Position numbers and translations under genes: made by a program | Part shown: piece after piece, positions 6,986-15,153 of the stretch | Position numbering within the stretch: the first letter of the stretch is position 1 | Layout: each line of letters opens with the position of its first letter | Notes under the pieces: generated by a model | Seen by the model: only the letters and a program-made list of their open reading frames with translations | What the model was told of the DNA's origin: nothing | Databases searched by the model: none | DNA from: a virus | Virus record (IMG/VR): IMGVR_UViG_3300032299_001139 | Coordinates: 1-21,468 of that record | Length of the DNA stretch: 21,468 bases | Reading direction: 5' to 3' (one strand)

Positions 6986-8890
6986 ATGGCGCGTGATACT
7001 AATAAAAATATTAAGTTCCCAGAACCACAGGTAATTGAAGGATCTATAAAATCAAAAGATACTATAGAAGTCAAAGCTAGTCGCGGGGAAGTGAATTCTT
7101 CCGTAAGAAGAAATAGGTCATCCACAATCTCTAGAACTGATAAATATGCAAATATTGAGGGTGGGGTAATTCCTTTTATTTATGGTGGTGGTTATGGTAA
7201 ATATACCTCAAATATTAGTATAAAAGATACTATTATCTTATGTCAAAAGGCTTATTATAATTTTTCTATTTTTAGAAATACTATTGATTTAATGACCGAG
7301 TTTAGTTGCTCGCCTATTTATTTTACTGGTGGCAATGAACAATCCCGTAAATTTTTCCAAGCATGGGGGGACCGTGTCAATTTATGGAAATTACAAGATA
7401 TGTTTTTCCGCGAATTTTTCCGTAGTGGAAATGTATTTTTATATAAATTAAACGCACAATTTACAAAACAAGACATGCGCGTTCTTACTGATTTAATTAC
7501 GACAGAGGCGCGCACGGGAGAAATTCCGGTTAGATATATTATTTTAAATCCTGCTGATATCCAAGCTATTGGATCAGCTTCATTTATTACTCCTCAATAT
7601 ATTAAAGTTTTAAACGATTTTGAAATGCAAGTTTTAACAAATCCAGATAATGAACAAGATAGAGAACTTGCTCAAAGAGTTAAGAATGTAAGAGATTTAA
7701 AAACTACTAGCAATATTACCCAATCAAATCAATACATGATATTTGAATTAGATCCAGAAAGATTTATTCCAGTATTTTATAAAAAACAAGATTATGAACC
7801 ATTCAGCGTCCCGATGGGTTTCCCAGTTCTCGAAGATATTAACTGGAAGCAAGAACTTAAAAACATGGATATGGCAATCAGCCGTACAATACAGCAAGCG
7901 GTCTTATTGGTTACAATGGGAAATGATGAAGTCGGTATGCCGACTAAAGAACAAATCGGAACGTTAAGAAAAATTTTCGAAAATGAAAGCGTGGGTCGTA
8001 TTCTGGTGACTGATTATACAACCAATATTAAATTTATTATTCCAGAAATCAGTAATATCCTTGATCCTAAAAAATATGAAGTTGTTGATCGTGATATTCG
8101 TTATGGTTTAAATAATGTTCTTTTTGGCGAGGAAAAATATGCCAATACTAATACTAAAATAGAAGTATTCTTATCAAGATTAAAGCATGCGCGTGAAACA
8201 TTTATGAATGAGTTCATTTTACCAGAAATGAAAAAAATTGGTAAAAATCTTGGTTTTAAAAATTTGCCAGTCGCACGTTTTAAAGACGCTGATTTTAAGA
8301 GTGACGCAAATCTGACGCGCGTTTATTCAAGGCTTATAGAATTAGGCGTTCTTACTCCAGAAGAGGGAATTACGGCTATAGATACTGGAAGATTACCCCT
8401 ACCCGAAGAAAGTGTTGAATCTCAACAGGAATTTCGGAAACTTCAAGAAGACGGTTTATACCAACCACTTTTAAATAAGCCCCAACAACAACAAACTGGT
8501 CGCCCTGCTGGAACCGGAACCCCCCAAACAACAAAAGCGCCTAGAACAGCGCCAACTGTTCAAGCATCGGAAGTAAAACCTAAAATTAACGCGGATCTTG
8601 TAGCTAAAAATCTAGTAAAATTTGATAGTTTAGTTGAAGCGGTTGAAACAACTTTAAAAGAAAAGTATGATCGTAAAAGATTAACAAAAGAACAAAAAGA
8701 AATTATTCAAACAATTGCGGAAACAATTGCAACAAATGAATCTCCAAAAGACTGGATGAATAAAATCAATGACTATATTAATAAACCCGTACAAATAAAT
8801 GTAAATATGGAAAAAATTAATGAAATTGCCGCTGAATACGGGCTAGATTATAAAACAGCAATTTTATTATATCATAGCAAATTAGATTAA
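6986..8890 (+). CDS. Portal protein
   Basis: This 634-residue protein directly follows TerL. After a basic/Ser-rich N-terminus (1-55) comes a Gly-rich loop (IYGGGYGKY, 65-73) and a portal-like core starting QKAYYNFSIFRNTIDLMTEFS (87-107), the conserved region of ring-forming portals. A long helical crown region follows, with LEDINWKQELKNMDMAI near 281-297 in the expected stem/clip area. Residues ~490-530 are a Gln/Pro/Thr-rich linker (low complexity), then a helical C-terminal extension that many portals lack. It forms the dodecameric ring at one capsid vertex through which DNA enters and leaves, and the platform for TerL and the neck. No SD precedes the ATG. The call rests on position, length and these segments. 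Confidence 0.85.
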   Translation: MARDTNKNIKFPEPQVIEGSIKSKDTIEVKASRGEVNSSVRRNRSSTISRTDKYANIEGGVIPFIYGGGYGKYTSNISIKDTIILCQKAYYNFSIFRNTIDLMTEFSCSPIYFTGGNEQSRKFFQAWGDRVNLWKLQDMFFREFFRSGNVFLYKLNAQFTKQDMRVLTDLITTEARTGEIPVRYIILNPADIQAIGSASFITPQYIKVLNDFEMQVLTNPDNEQDRELAQRVKNVRDLKTTSNITQSNQYMIFELDPERFIPVFYKKQDYEPFSVPMGFPVLEDINWKQELKNMDMAISRTIQQAVLLVTMGNDEVGMPTKEQIGTLRKIFENESVGRILVTDYTTNIKFIIPEISNILDPKKYEVVDRDIRYGLNNVLFGEEKYANTNTKIEVFLSRLKHARETFMNEFILPEMKKIGKNLGFKNLPVARFKDADFKSDANLTRVYSRLIELGVLTPEEGITAIDTGRLPLPEESVESQQEFRKLQEDGLYQPLLNKPQQQQTGRPAGTGTPQTTKAPRTAPTVQASEVKPKINADLVAKNLVKFDSLVEAVETTLKEKYDRKRLTKEQKEIIQTIAETIATNESPKDWMNKINDYINKPVQINVNMEKINEIAAEYGLDYKTAILLYHSKLD

Positions 8891-8891
8891 T

Positions 8892-9875
8892 ATGAGTAAA
8901 AGTTTAATTAGAAAAAATCAATTACATCCTGATATTTCCGACTTAGTGAGTGGGTATGGAACTGGTTTTTTTGTTACCCCCTCTCAATTAGAAAATGCTA
9001 TAGACATAGCTCAGGCAGAAGCTACCCAAGGAGCTGTTTTAATTAGCGGTAATCAAACAATTACTGGTATTAAAACATTTATAAATAGGCCTATTTTTAA
9101 TGGTTCTGGACTAGCTACAACTGGGGAATTAGGTGGATCTACAACTTTTAATGGTAATAGAGCAATAACAAGATCGAGTATTGATGGTGTAACACCTGGG
9201 GGTACAGATGTAGTAACCTTTTTAAATAATTTATTTTATCCATTTATTTCTGGATCAATTACTTTAAATGGCTTCGCAGTTCAAGAGCTTGGTACAACAA
9301 CAGTTTCTATCCCTTTTGTTGGAACTATAAATACAGGAAGTTTAAGTTTAACCGGATTCACAAATGTCGAGGGATATGTAAATAATGTGGGTCGTCTGCC
9401 ATTACTCTTTCCAGTTGTTCAAAATTTTAATTTTTCTGTTGGGGTTAATTTAAATTCAACATCTAATAATGTTTATATTAAAGCAAGTGGTAGAGATCAA
9501 AATAATATCCCAATTCAAATTCAAAGTAATACGCAAAGTATTGTATTCGAAGCTCCTTACTACTGGGGGTCTGGGCAAGATAATTTAACACCCGCTCAAA
9601 TTACTGGAGCGCCGAGAACTAAAGTTGTTTCAAGTCGTCCTAATCCTATTACATTAACATATAATACAGTTAATAGTCGTTTTTGGCTAGCATACCCTTC
9701 TGGATGGGGAGCTTTAACTTCTATAATAGATCCTAGCAATTTTAATATTATAACAAGTTTTACTGGTTCGGGTATGTTGTTAAATCTAGTAAATGGGTCT
9801 ACACACCCATATTTAGTATATAAATCTTTAGTCAATTCAACAAATTCTGATTTTCAAATTAAATTTAATTTTTAA
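8892..9875 (+). CDS. Fibre-like structural protein with GNQTITGIKTF module
   Basis: This 327-residue protein is rich in Gly, Ser, Thr and Asn with almost no Cys, typical of beta-structured phage fibres. Residues 51-79 carry the module SGNQTITGIKTF...RPIFNGSGLATTGE, which recurs twice in the next gene and marks this adhesin group. The N-terminal 50 residues (SLIRKNQLHPDISDLVSGYG) may be the virion attachment part. The C-terminal half is a beta-rich domain with a hydrophobic, aromatic end (HPYLVYKSLVN). It begins one base after the portal stop in a TAATATG context, so it is made with the portal. Whether it is a tail or head fibre is not visible. No enzyme motif is seen. Confidence 0.7.
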   Translation: MSKSLIRKNQLHPDISDLVSGYGTGFFVTPSQLENAIDIAQAEATQGAVLISGNQTITGIKTFINRPIFNGSGLATTGELGGSTTFNGNRAITRSSIDGVTPGGTDVVTFLNNLFYPFISGSITLNGFAVQELGTTTVSIPFVGTINTGSLSLTGFTNVEGYVNNVGRLPLLFPVVQNFNFSVGVNLNSTSNNVYIKASGRDQNNIPIQIQSNTQSIVFEAPYYWGSGQDNLTPAQITGAPRTKVVSSRPNPITLTYNTVNSRFWLAYPSGWGALTSIIDPSNFNIITSFTGSGMLLNLVNGSTHPYLVYKSLVNSTNSDFQIKFNF

Positions 9876-9878
9876 CCT

Positions 9879-12194
9879 ATGGGAATACAATTATCCACAA
9901 ATTTTGACCTATCATCACAAATCCCCTTGGATTCAAGGGCGATTGTTGCTACTACTGGCGAAATGAACGCATTCGTAGTAAATAATAAAGCTTATGCAGG
10001 ACTTACTGTATATGTAACTGGAGAAAATAAATATTATTATTATAATACTAGTAACCAATGGGTAGTTTTAAATAATTTTCCAGGGGAAAATGTTGTTTAT
10101 ACTACCGGTAATCAAACGATTAGTGGAATTAAAACTTTTGCGACTCGTCCACAAGTAAACGGAACTGGGATTTTATTGCAAGGTGAAATCCCATCTTTGC
10201 CGAACACTCTTGTTTATACGACCGGTAATCAAACGATTAGTGGGGAAAAAAAATATGCAGAAAATGCTACTTTTTTAGACGAATCCGTTTTTCAAAAAGA
10301 ATCAACTTTTTACGACAGATTAACATTAACGAATCGAAATTGGAGTAATACATATTCTATAAGTGGCTCTGGTGTAAATGATCAAATTGGCAAAACTGTA
10401 TATTTAAATAAAGATGGTAATGTGCTTATTGCCTCAAGTAGCCCAAGTGGTTCATCGGTTGGGGGTCCTGTTTATATATATACAGGATTTAATAATACAT
10501 GGAATTTAAAACAAACCATAACTGGAAATTCTTTTAATTCTTCTCTCGTGGGCGATAGGTTTGAGATGAGTTCCGACAATACGGTATTGTGTATTAGTTT
10601 TGAAAATTTTGGTAACAAATTACATATTTTTACTGGATCTAGAAATCTTGGATGGAACTTTAAACAAACTATTACCGGAAATTATACTTTTGGGCATCGT
10701 TTTGCTATGGATGACAATGGTGAAACAATAGCTGTTAGTACATATAGATTCGGAGGTGGCATCGGAGAAACTGGTAAGGTTGATATATTTACTGGATCTA
10801 AAAATACTACCTGGAATTTAAAACAAAGTTTCACGGGCGAGGGGCTAAACCAGCTATTTGGGAGCAGTGTATCTTTATCTAAAGATGCTAAAGTATTAGC
10901 AATTGGAGCGGTTTTCAGCGGTCGCGCCTATACATATGTTGGTAACCCTATTGATGGATGGCTCCCGCAGCAAATATTTACGACGAATGCGATTCAACAA
11001 CCAGCAATCGGCTTTGGACAATTCGGCTCTAAACTTCTTCTTAATAATAGCGGAACAGTTTTAATAATTAGTCATAGTAATGAAGATAATTATAGAGGTG
11101 CTCTATATTTTTATACAGGATCTAACACTAACTCTTGGAATCTAGTAGATAAAGTTATTGGTTTTACAGGTTTTGATCTGTTAGGTGTTTCTGAAGGTCT
11201 TGTGTCTAATAGTGACGCATCTATTGTGGTACCTACAGCCCCAGGCTATAATGGGATAGGTGGACACTATTCATTAATATTACAAAAATCTATAATAGAA
11301 AATAGATGGTTTATACAACAAAAAATTGATACTAATCAAGATTTACGAGTAAATACTGCTAGCACAATAAATAGTGATGCAAGCATTATAGCGTTTTCCT
11401 CGCCTTTTTTCAATTATAATAATTCTCCATTTAGATATGGTAATGGATTAATACAACTTTATACAGACGTAAATCCTAATAGTTTTAGTCTTGGTAATAT
11501 TTATCCAGAAGATTTTGCAAGAATAGACGGCTCATTAAAAATTGTTGGAAATTTAAATTTAACTGGTAATTTAAATATCAATGGGAATTTTAATACGAAT
11601 GTAACTCCAACAGTAAATAATAGTGGTTTAGCATTACTTGACAGGTCTGTACAAACAGATTCTGACGCTAGAATAGTTAGTTTAAGATTTACCCAAACTG
11701 GTGATAATGGTGATTATTCAGAACCGGCTCCAAGAATTAGAACAAAATTTGTATCTGGTGGATATGATAGAATTCAAGTTACTCATGGCCTATTTTCTAA
11801 TAGGCAAATACTTGAAGTTTGGGAGAGCGGGGTTATATTAAATCATCGCCCAACAGTAAATGGAACTGGTGTTCTTTTAAGCGGTGAAACTACCCTACCA
11901 TTCGTTAATATAAATAATATTACTACTAATTTTGGTTTTAACGATTCTTATAATTCAAAATTATTAACTATAAATGCATCTCAAAATATAACCGGAACCG
12001 TGCCAACAGGATTGTCAACTGGTTATAATGTGTCTTTTGCTCAAATAGGCACTGGGAAATTATTTATTACTGGTAGTGGTGGAGCGATAGTCAGACAACG
12101 TTTAAATTTATATAATACTGCTGGTCAATATGCGGTTGCTTCTTTGGTTCATTATAGTGGTAACCAATATTTGTTATACGGAGATTTAAATTAA
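9879..12194 (+). CDS. Large adhesin with seven-bladed beta-propeller and fibre modules
   Basis: This 771-residue protein has two N-terminal GNQTISG modules (residues 77-87 and 117-122; the first continues into RPQVNGTGILLQGE). Residues ~163-532 hold seven repeats of about 50-60 residues with a xYxYTGxxNxxWNLKQ signature (near 198, 248, 302, 350, 409, 465 and 525), with DG/DA-x-VLxIS strands between them, as in FG-GAP/integrin-type or kelch-like propellers. A short beta-helix stretch follows (GNLNLTGNLNINGNFN, 557-572), then a third RPTVNGTGVLLSGE module near 662 and a beta C-terminus rich in Gly/Tyr. Propellers bind glycans or proteins, so this is the strongest receptor-binding candidate. It begins three bases after the previous stop with no SD. 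Confidence 0.75.
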   Translation: MGIQLSTNFDLSSQIPLDSRAIVATTGEMNAFVVNNKAYAGLTVYVTGENKYYYYNTSNQWVVLNNFPGENVVYTTGNQTISGIKTFATRPQVNGTGILLQGEIPSLPNTLVYTTGNQTISGEKKYAENATFLDESVFQKESTFYDRLTLTNRNWSNTYSISGSGVNDQIGKTVYLNKDGNVLIASSSPSGSSVGGPVYIYTGFNNTWNLKQTITGNSFNSSLVGDRFEMSSDNTVLCISFENFGNKLHIFTGSRNLGWNFKQTITGNYTFGHRFAMDDNGETIAVSTYRFGGGIGETGKVDIFTGSKNTTWNLKQSFTGEGLNQLFGSSVSLSKDAKVLAIGAVFSGRAYTYVGNPIDGWLPQQIFTTNAIQQPAIGFGQFGSKLLLNNSGTVLIISHSNEDNYRGALYFYTGSNTNSWNLVDKVIGFTGFDLLGVSEGLVSNSDASIVVPTAPGYNGIGGHYSLILQKSIIENRWFIQQKIDTNQDLRVNTASTINSDASIIAFSSPFFNYNNSPFRYGNGLIQLYTDVNPNSFSLGNIYPEDFARIDGSLKIVGNLNLTGNLNINGNFNTNVTPTVNNSGLALLDRSVQTDSDARIVSLRFTQTGDNGDYSEPAPRIRTKFVSGGYDRIQVTHGLFSNRQILEVWESGVILNHRPTVNGTGVLLSGETTLPFVNINNITTNFGFNDSYNSKLLTINASQNITGTVPTGLSTGYNVSFAQIGTGKLFITGSGGAIVRQRLNLYNTAGQYAVASLVHYSGNQYLLYGDLN

Positions 12195-13150
12195 TGTTTA
12201 ATAACTATTCTGCTCATGTTGGAATTTTAACCAGAGAGGTCGGAAGAATCTACTGGAAAAAAGCTCTTGGGTCAGAATGTCCATTGGAAATTTTTAATAA
12301 TAGGGTTTATATGGATTTTTCCCAAGAAGCTCCTGGATGGTATATGTATAATTTTCCACCAACGAATATTGGTATAGGTCAAACTTTAAAAGTAGAATGT
12401 GATTTTGCTCTTTATACTGGAAGTAACGATTTTAATACCTATTTAGGTACTGAGGGTGGTATTAGATTTGGATTATTTAATTCTAATAATAATCCTGTAA
12501 ATATAGATGGTTTATCGAATAGTGGGCAAATATTTTGTAATTATGAGGGGTACGCCACAACTTTAAGCCCCGATAGTTTAGACCCGAATGGATTACAATT
12601 ACGAATACGAACTAAAGATCCGAATGGCACTATATTTGATTATGGACGATTAATTAACTCTGTGGGGGCTGTATGTTACGGAAATGGTGCTGTAGCGGCT
12701 GAAACTTCAATTAATACATCTATTACTGGAGTCAATAATCCTCTCGAGGTTAGGGACGGAGAGTCAGTTAATAATCAAATTTTTTATTATAAATTTAAAC
12801 AAACGGTAAATAGGACATCTCTTACAGGTTCACTTATTACATTATCAATTTTAACCGGGTCTTTAAATATAGGAGAGGTCTCATATACACATAATTTTAC
12901 AGGTAATTATGATACATTTGATAATTTTGTTTTCAGGTGCAATGGTGATATGGTAGACCAAGCAATCATACAAAATCTTAAAATATCGTTAAGTAGTAAT
13001 TTTTGGGATATACCTGAAAATCAAGCGGGGCAAACTTTGACAGCATTCAAAGTTATATATTCAAGTGGAAATGTAATTGCCGATTGGGGGGATGGAAATA
13101 CTAGTGGTATAACTTCTAATGTGAATTATAATTATACTTGGAGTGCATAA
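12194..13150 (+). CDS. Lectin-like structural protein ending in a short WGDG domain
   Basis: This 318-residue protein overlaps the propeller gene by one base (TAATG), with GGAG about ten bases upstream. The first ~270 residues are beta-rich and look like a concanavalin/jelly-roll glycan-binding domain (IFNNRVYMDFSQ, then GIRFGLFNSNNNPV, later NFVFRCNGD). The last 45 residues contain VIADWGDGNTSGITSNVNYN, the start of the PKD-like WGDG domain that in BspA-type surface proteins precedes leucine-rich repeats. The protein stops right after it with a tandem TAATAA. Because the neighbouring adhesin at 1-963 consists of such repeats, this may be a shortened paralogue (inference). No catalytic residues are recognised. 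Confidence 0.65.
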   Translation: MFNNYSAHVGILTREVGRIYWKKALGSECPLEIFNNRVYMDFSQEAPGWYMYNFPPTNIGIGQTLKVECDFALYTGSNDFNTYLGTEGGIRFGLFNSNNNPVNIDGLSNSGQIFCNYEGYATTLSPDSLDPNGLQLRIRTKDPNGTIFDYGRLINSVGAVCYGNGAVAAETSINTSITGVNNPLEVRDGESVNNQIFYYKFKQTVNRTSLTGSLITLSILTGSLNIGEVSYTHNFTGNYDTFDNFVFRCNGDMVDQAIIQNLKISLSSNFWDIPENQAGQTLTAFKVIYSSGNVIADWGDGNTSGITSNVNYNYTWSA

Positions 13151-13156
13151 TAAATA

Positions 13157-13172
13157 AATTGTATAATTTAAA
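13157..13172 (+). promoter_or_regulatory. Weak promoter-like element before the lysis cassette
   Basis: The 22 bp gap contains AAATTGTATAATTTAAA. GTATAAT differs by one base from the GTGTAAT element found before other operons and also resembles a bacterial -10. It could give the lysis genes their own start site, but in AT-rich DNA such a match may be chance. Confidence 0.25.
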
Positions 13173-13460
13173 ATGTGTGTACATATGTATATGAGATATT
13201 TCTTAATATTATCAATGTTTTTAACAGGATGCGTATGTTTGAATCCAGATCATAAAAAATCTGGACCACCAATTGCTAATACCGGAGAAGTTATTAGTTC
13301 TTTAGAAAAAACAAAAACAGAATTAGAAAAAGCTGGTGATTCAAATACAATTGTTAGCGAAAAAGTAGATAAAGCTTTAACACTCGCTGAGCGTTTAGAA
13401 AAACTATTAGAACAAATTCAAGAAGAAAATTCTAAGAATGTAAAGGAACCAATTAAATGA
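13173..13460 (+). CDS. Small lipoprotein, probable outer-membrane spanin-like lysis protein
   Basis: This gene encodes 95 residues from ATG 13173. In-frame ATGs at 13185 and 13191 are alternatives, and MRYFLILSMFLTGC from 13191 is the minimal lipoprotein signal. The lipobox is FLTG|C (Cys20 from the first Met), followed by a Pro/Gly-rich stretch and a helical, charged C-terminus (ISSLEKTKTELEKA; LTLAERLEKLLEQIQEEN) likely to form a coiled coil. A short lipoprotein at the head of a lysis cassette fits an o-spanin that joins the outer membrane to an inner-membrane partner. This implies a host with an outer membrane. The stop overlaps the next ATG (ATGA), so it is translationally coupled to the coiled-coil membrane protein. 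Confidence 0.65.
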   Translation: MCVHMYMRYFLILSMFLTGCVCLNPDHKKSGPPIANTGEVISSLEKTKTELEKAGDSNTIVSEKVDKALTLAERLEKLLEQIQEENSKNVKEPIK

Positions 13461-13978
13461 AAAAATTATTACCATTAATTATATTATTAATTTTGTCTGG
13501 AACAAGTTTCGGGCAATTTTGGAAGCCAAAACCAAGGCCCACCCCAGTTCCAAAACCCACCCCAGTTGTTGTGGAAAAATCTAAAAATCCAATACAGGAC
13601 GCAAAACAAATAGTTAAAGAATTGCAATCAGAATTAAAAATTGCAAAAAATGAAAACGCGAAGTTGAAGCAAAATTTAAATGAAGCGAATACTAATGTTA
13701 AAAATGGATTTATACAAATTGAAAAGTTAAATAAAGATATTACTACTTTGAAAGAATGGGGTGTAGTACAACAAGCTGAAGCGCAAAAATGGCTTGAAAA
13801 ATATACCAATGCGATTAAACGTTATCATCGTCTCAAATTGATTGCTGCGCTTATTGCGGCTGCTGGCGGTGTTTTGTTAGGATTACAATTTATGACTTTT
13901 GTTCCACCACCATATAATTTATTAGTTCCAATTGGTGGCGCCGGATTATTTGCAACACTTGTTTGGTTATTTTTATAA
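13457..13978 (+). CDS. Signal-peptide, coiled-coil, two-TM lysis-associated protein
   Basis: This 173-residue protein has a clear N-terminal signal or anchor (MKKLLPLIILLILSGTSFGQ), with possible cleavage near residue 19. A Pro-rich spacer follows (KPKPRPTPVPKPTPVVV, 23-39), then a long coiled coil (about 45-110) and two hydrophobic segments at the C-terminus (about 128-148 and 153-173). A coiled coil spanning the periplasm next to a lipoprotein gene suggests an inner-membrane spanin partner, but classical i-spanins have a single N-terminal TM, so the two C-terminal TMs are odd. A holin or envelope-stress protein is the alternative. AAAGGA nine bases before the ATG may act as SD. Confidence 0.55.
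   Translation: MKKLLPLIILLILSGTSFGQFWKPKPRPTPVPKPTPVVVEKSKNPIQDAKQIVKELQSELKIAKNENAKLKQNLNEANTNVKNGFIQIEKLNKDITTLKEWGVVQQAEAQKWLEKYTNAIKRYHRLKLIAALIAAAGGVLLGLQFMTFVPPPYNLLVPIGGAGLFATLVWLFL
13538..13567 (+). repeat. 18 bp partial tandem repeat coding the Pro-rich spacer
   Basis: CCCACCCCAGTT occurs at 13538-13549 and 13556-13567, in an 18 bp period with CCAAAA between. It codes the PTPVPK/PTPVV spacer of the lysis-associated protein, so spacer length could vary by slippage. Confidence 0.5.
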
Positions 13979-13979
13979 T

Positions 13980-14453
13980 ATGTGGGAGAATGTAAAAAAT
14001 ATTGCTAGTAATGCGGCGGCTTTTCTAAGTTCAAATAAAGTTCCGCCTGGAACGCCAATCGAATTACAACCAGCCTTAAGAAATGAAAATCATTTTAAAT
14101 CTAAAAAATTCTTTTTAGCATTTTCATCTTTTATTGGTCTCTTGGCGTTTTATTTATTATCGGTTAGCATTTTATTTTTATTGCCAACGAAGAACGAATT
14201 AATTTCTGGGTATGTAACTATTTTTACAAAAACGATAGAAATCATTGCAATTATTGTCGCCGTATATATTGGAACGCAAGCCACAATTGATTTTAAATAT
14301 GGAAGTACTTCTAATACAAATTTAGATTCTGTGTTAACATCCGAGCAACGTGAAGAAAAAATAATTCAAGAACAAACAATTGTTTATGCGGAAAAATATA
14401 AAAATGATCCATCATATGCCCCAATAGATTGGGTGTTTAATCAAGAACAGTAA
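13980..14453 (+). CDS. Holin-like membrane protein with two transmembrane helices
   Basis: This 157-residue protein starts at the ATG one base after the previous stop (TAATATG). A longer reading from a TTG at 13932 would overlap the previous gene and is rejected. Two hydrophobic segments are visible (about 44-68, FFLAFSSFIGLLAFYLLSVS; and 79-100, VTIFTKTIEIIAIIVAVYIG), with a polar N-terminal domain (1-40) and a charged C-terminal tail (101-157). Two TM helices with both ends probably cytoplasmic fit class II holins, which permeabilise the membrane to time lysis. Its place directly before the endolysin supports this. The size is somewhat above typical holins (70-130). No motif defines the family. 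Confidence 0.6.
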   Translation: MWENVKNIASNAAAFLSSNKVPPGTPIELQPALRNENHFKSKKFFLAFSSFIGLLAFYLLSVSILFLLPTKNELISGYVTIFTKTIEIIAIIVAVYIGTQATIDFKYGSTSNTNLDSVLTSEQREEKIIQEQTIVYAEKYKNDPSYAPIDWVFNQEQ

Positions 14454-14457
14454 TAAT

Positions 14458-15153
14458 ATGAAAGTTTTACAAAAAGGAGACGTAAGTGAAGAAGTAAAAC
14501 AGTGGCAATTGTTTTTGCAAAGTGCTGGTTATAAAGTTCCTTATGTTGACGGAGCCTTTGGCCCAGCAACAGAACGCGAAACTATAAAATTTCAAGTCAA
14601 AAATGGATTAAAAGCAGATGGTGTTGTTGGTCTGAAAACTTGGAAATTCGTAACAAATATTTCTAATAATACCCCATTGTCTCAACGCTGGCCAAAACAA
14701 GATTATAATAGCATGGTAAATTTTTATGGGCCAGTTGGGGAGAATCAAACCCAATTAGAAGTTCCTTATAAATTAAAACTGGCATGGGCTCCATCTACGA
14801 CTTTAACAAAAGTAACATGCCACCAAAAAGTAGCAAAATCTTTATATACAATTTTTGAAAATACACTCAAAACATATGGAGACAAAGAAATTAGTAAATT
14901 AAGATTAGATATTTTTGGCGGAATTCTAAATGTGAGAAAAATGCGGGGAGGATCTTCTTGGTCAATACATAGCTGGGGGGCGGCTATGGACCTTGATCCT
15001 GATAATAATCAATTAAGATGGGGTAAAGATAAAGCAAGCTTTGCCAAACCAGTTTATAATGATTTTTGGAAAATTGTAGAGGCCGAAGGCTGGGTTAGTT
15101 TATTAAAGGAAAGAAATATGGATGCTATGCATATCCAAGCAGCGAGATTATGA
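14458..15153 (+). CDS. Endolysin: peptidoglycan-binding domain + M15 peptidase
   Basis: This 231-residue endolysin has an N-terminal PG_binding_1 domain (residues 4-63: VLQKGDVSEEVKQWQLFLQS, then DGAFGPATERETIKFQ and ADGVVGLKTW) and a C-terminal M15-family peptidase domain. The zinc motif SIHSWGAAMDLD (169-180) provides H171 and D178 in the SxHxxGxAxD signature, and DAMHIQ near the end provides H225. M15 endolysins cleave L-Ala-D-Glu or DD peptide bonds in peptidoglycan. No signal peptide is present, so export should need the upstream holin. The start follows TAATAATATG without SD. The stop overlaps the HNH gene by four bases (ATGA). Confidence 0.9.
   Translation: MKVLQKGDVSEEVKQWQLFLQSAGYKVPYVDGAFGPATERETIKFQVKNGLKADGVVGLKTWKFVTNISNNTPLSQRWPKQDYNSMVNFYGPVGENQTQLEVPYKLKLAWAPSTTLTKVTCHQKVAKSLYTIFENTLKTYGDKEISKLRLDIFGGILNVRKMRGGSSWSIHSWGAAMDLDPDNNQLRWGKDKASFAKPVYNDFWKIVEAEGWVSLLKERNMDAMHIQAARL

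Noticed and set aside
13151-13172. Frameshifted LRR continuation after the WGDG protein
   Set aside because: All frames were read past 13150 and no leucine-rich-repeat-like sequence appears, so a simple frameshift is not supported.
13453-13809. Minus-strand open frame opposite the coiled-coil lysis protein
   Set aside because: The plus-strand protein has a signal peptide, coiled coil and TMs and overlaps its neighbours as an operon member; the minus frame has no support.
13932-13979. TTG start at 13932 for the holin-like gene
   Set aside because: It would overlap the previous gene by 47 bases; ATG 13980 in the common TAATATG context is preferred.
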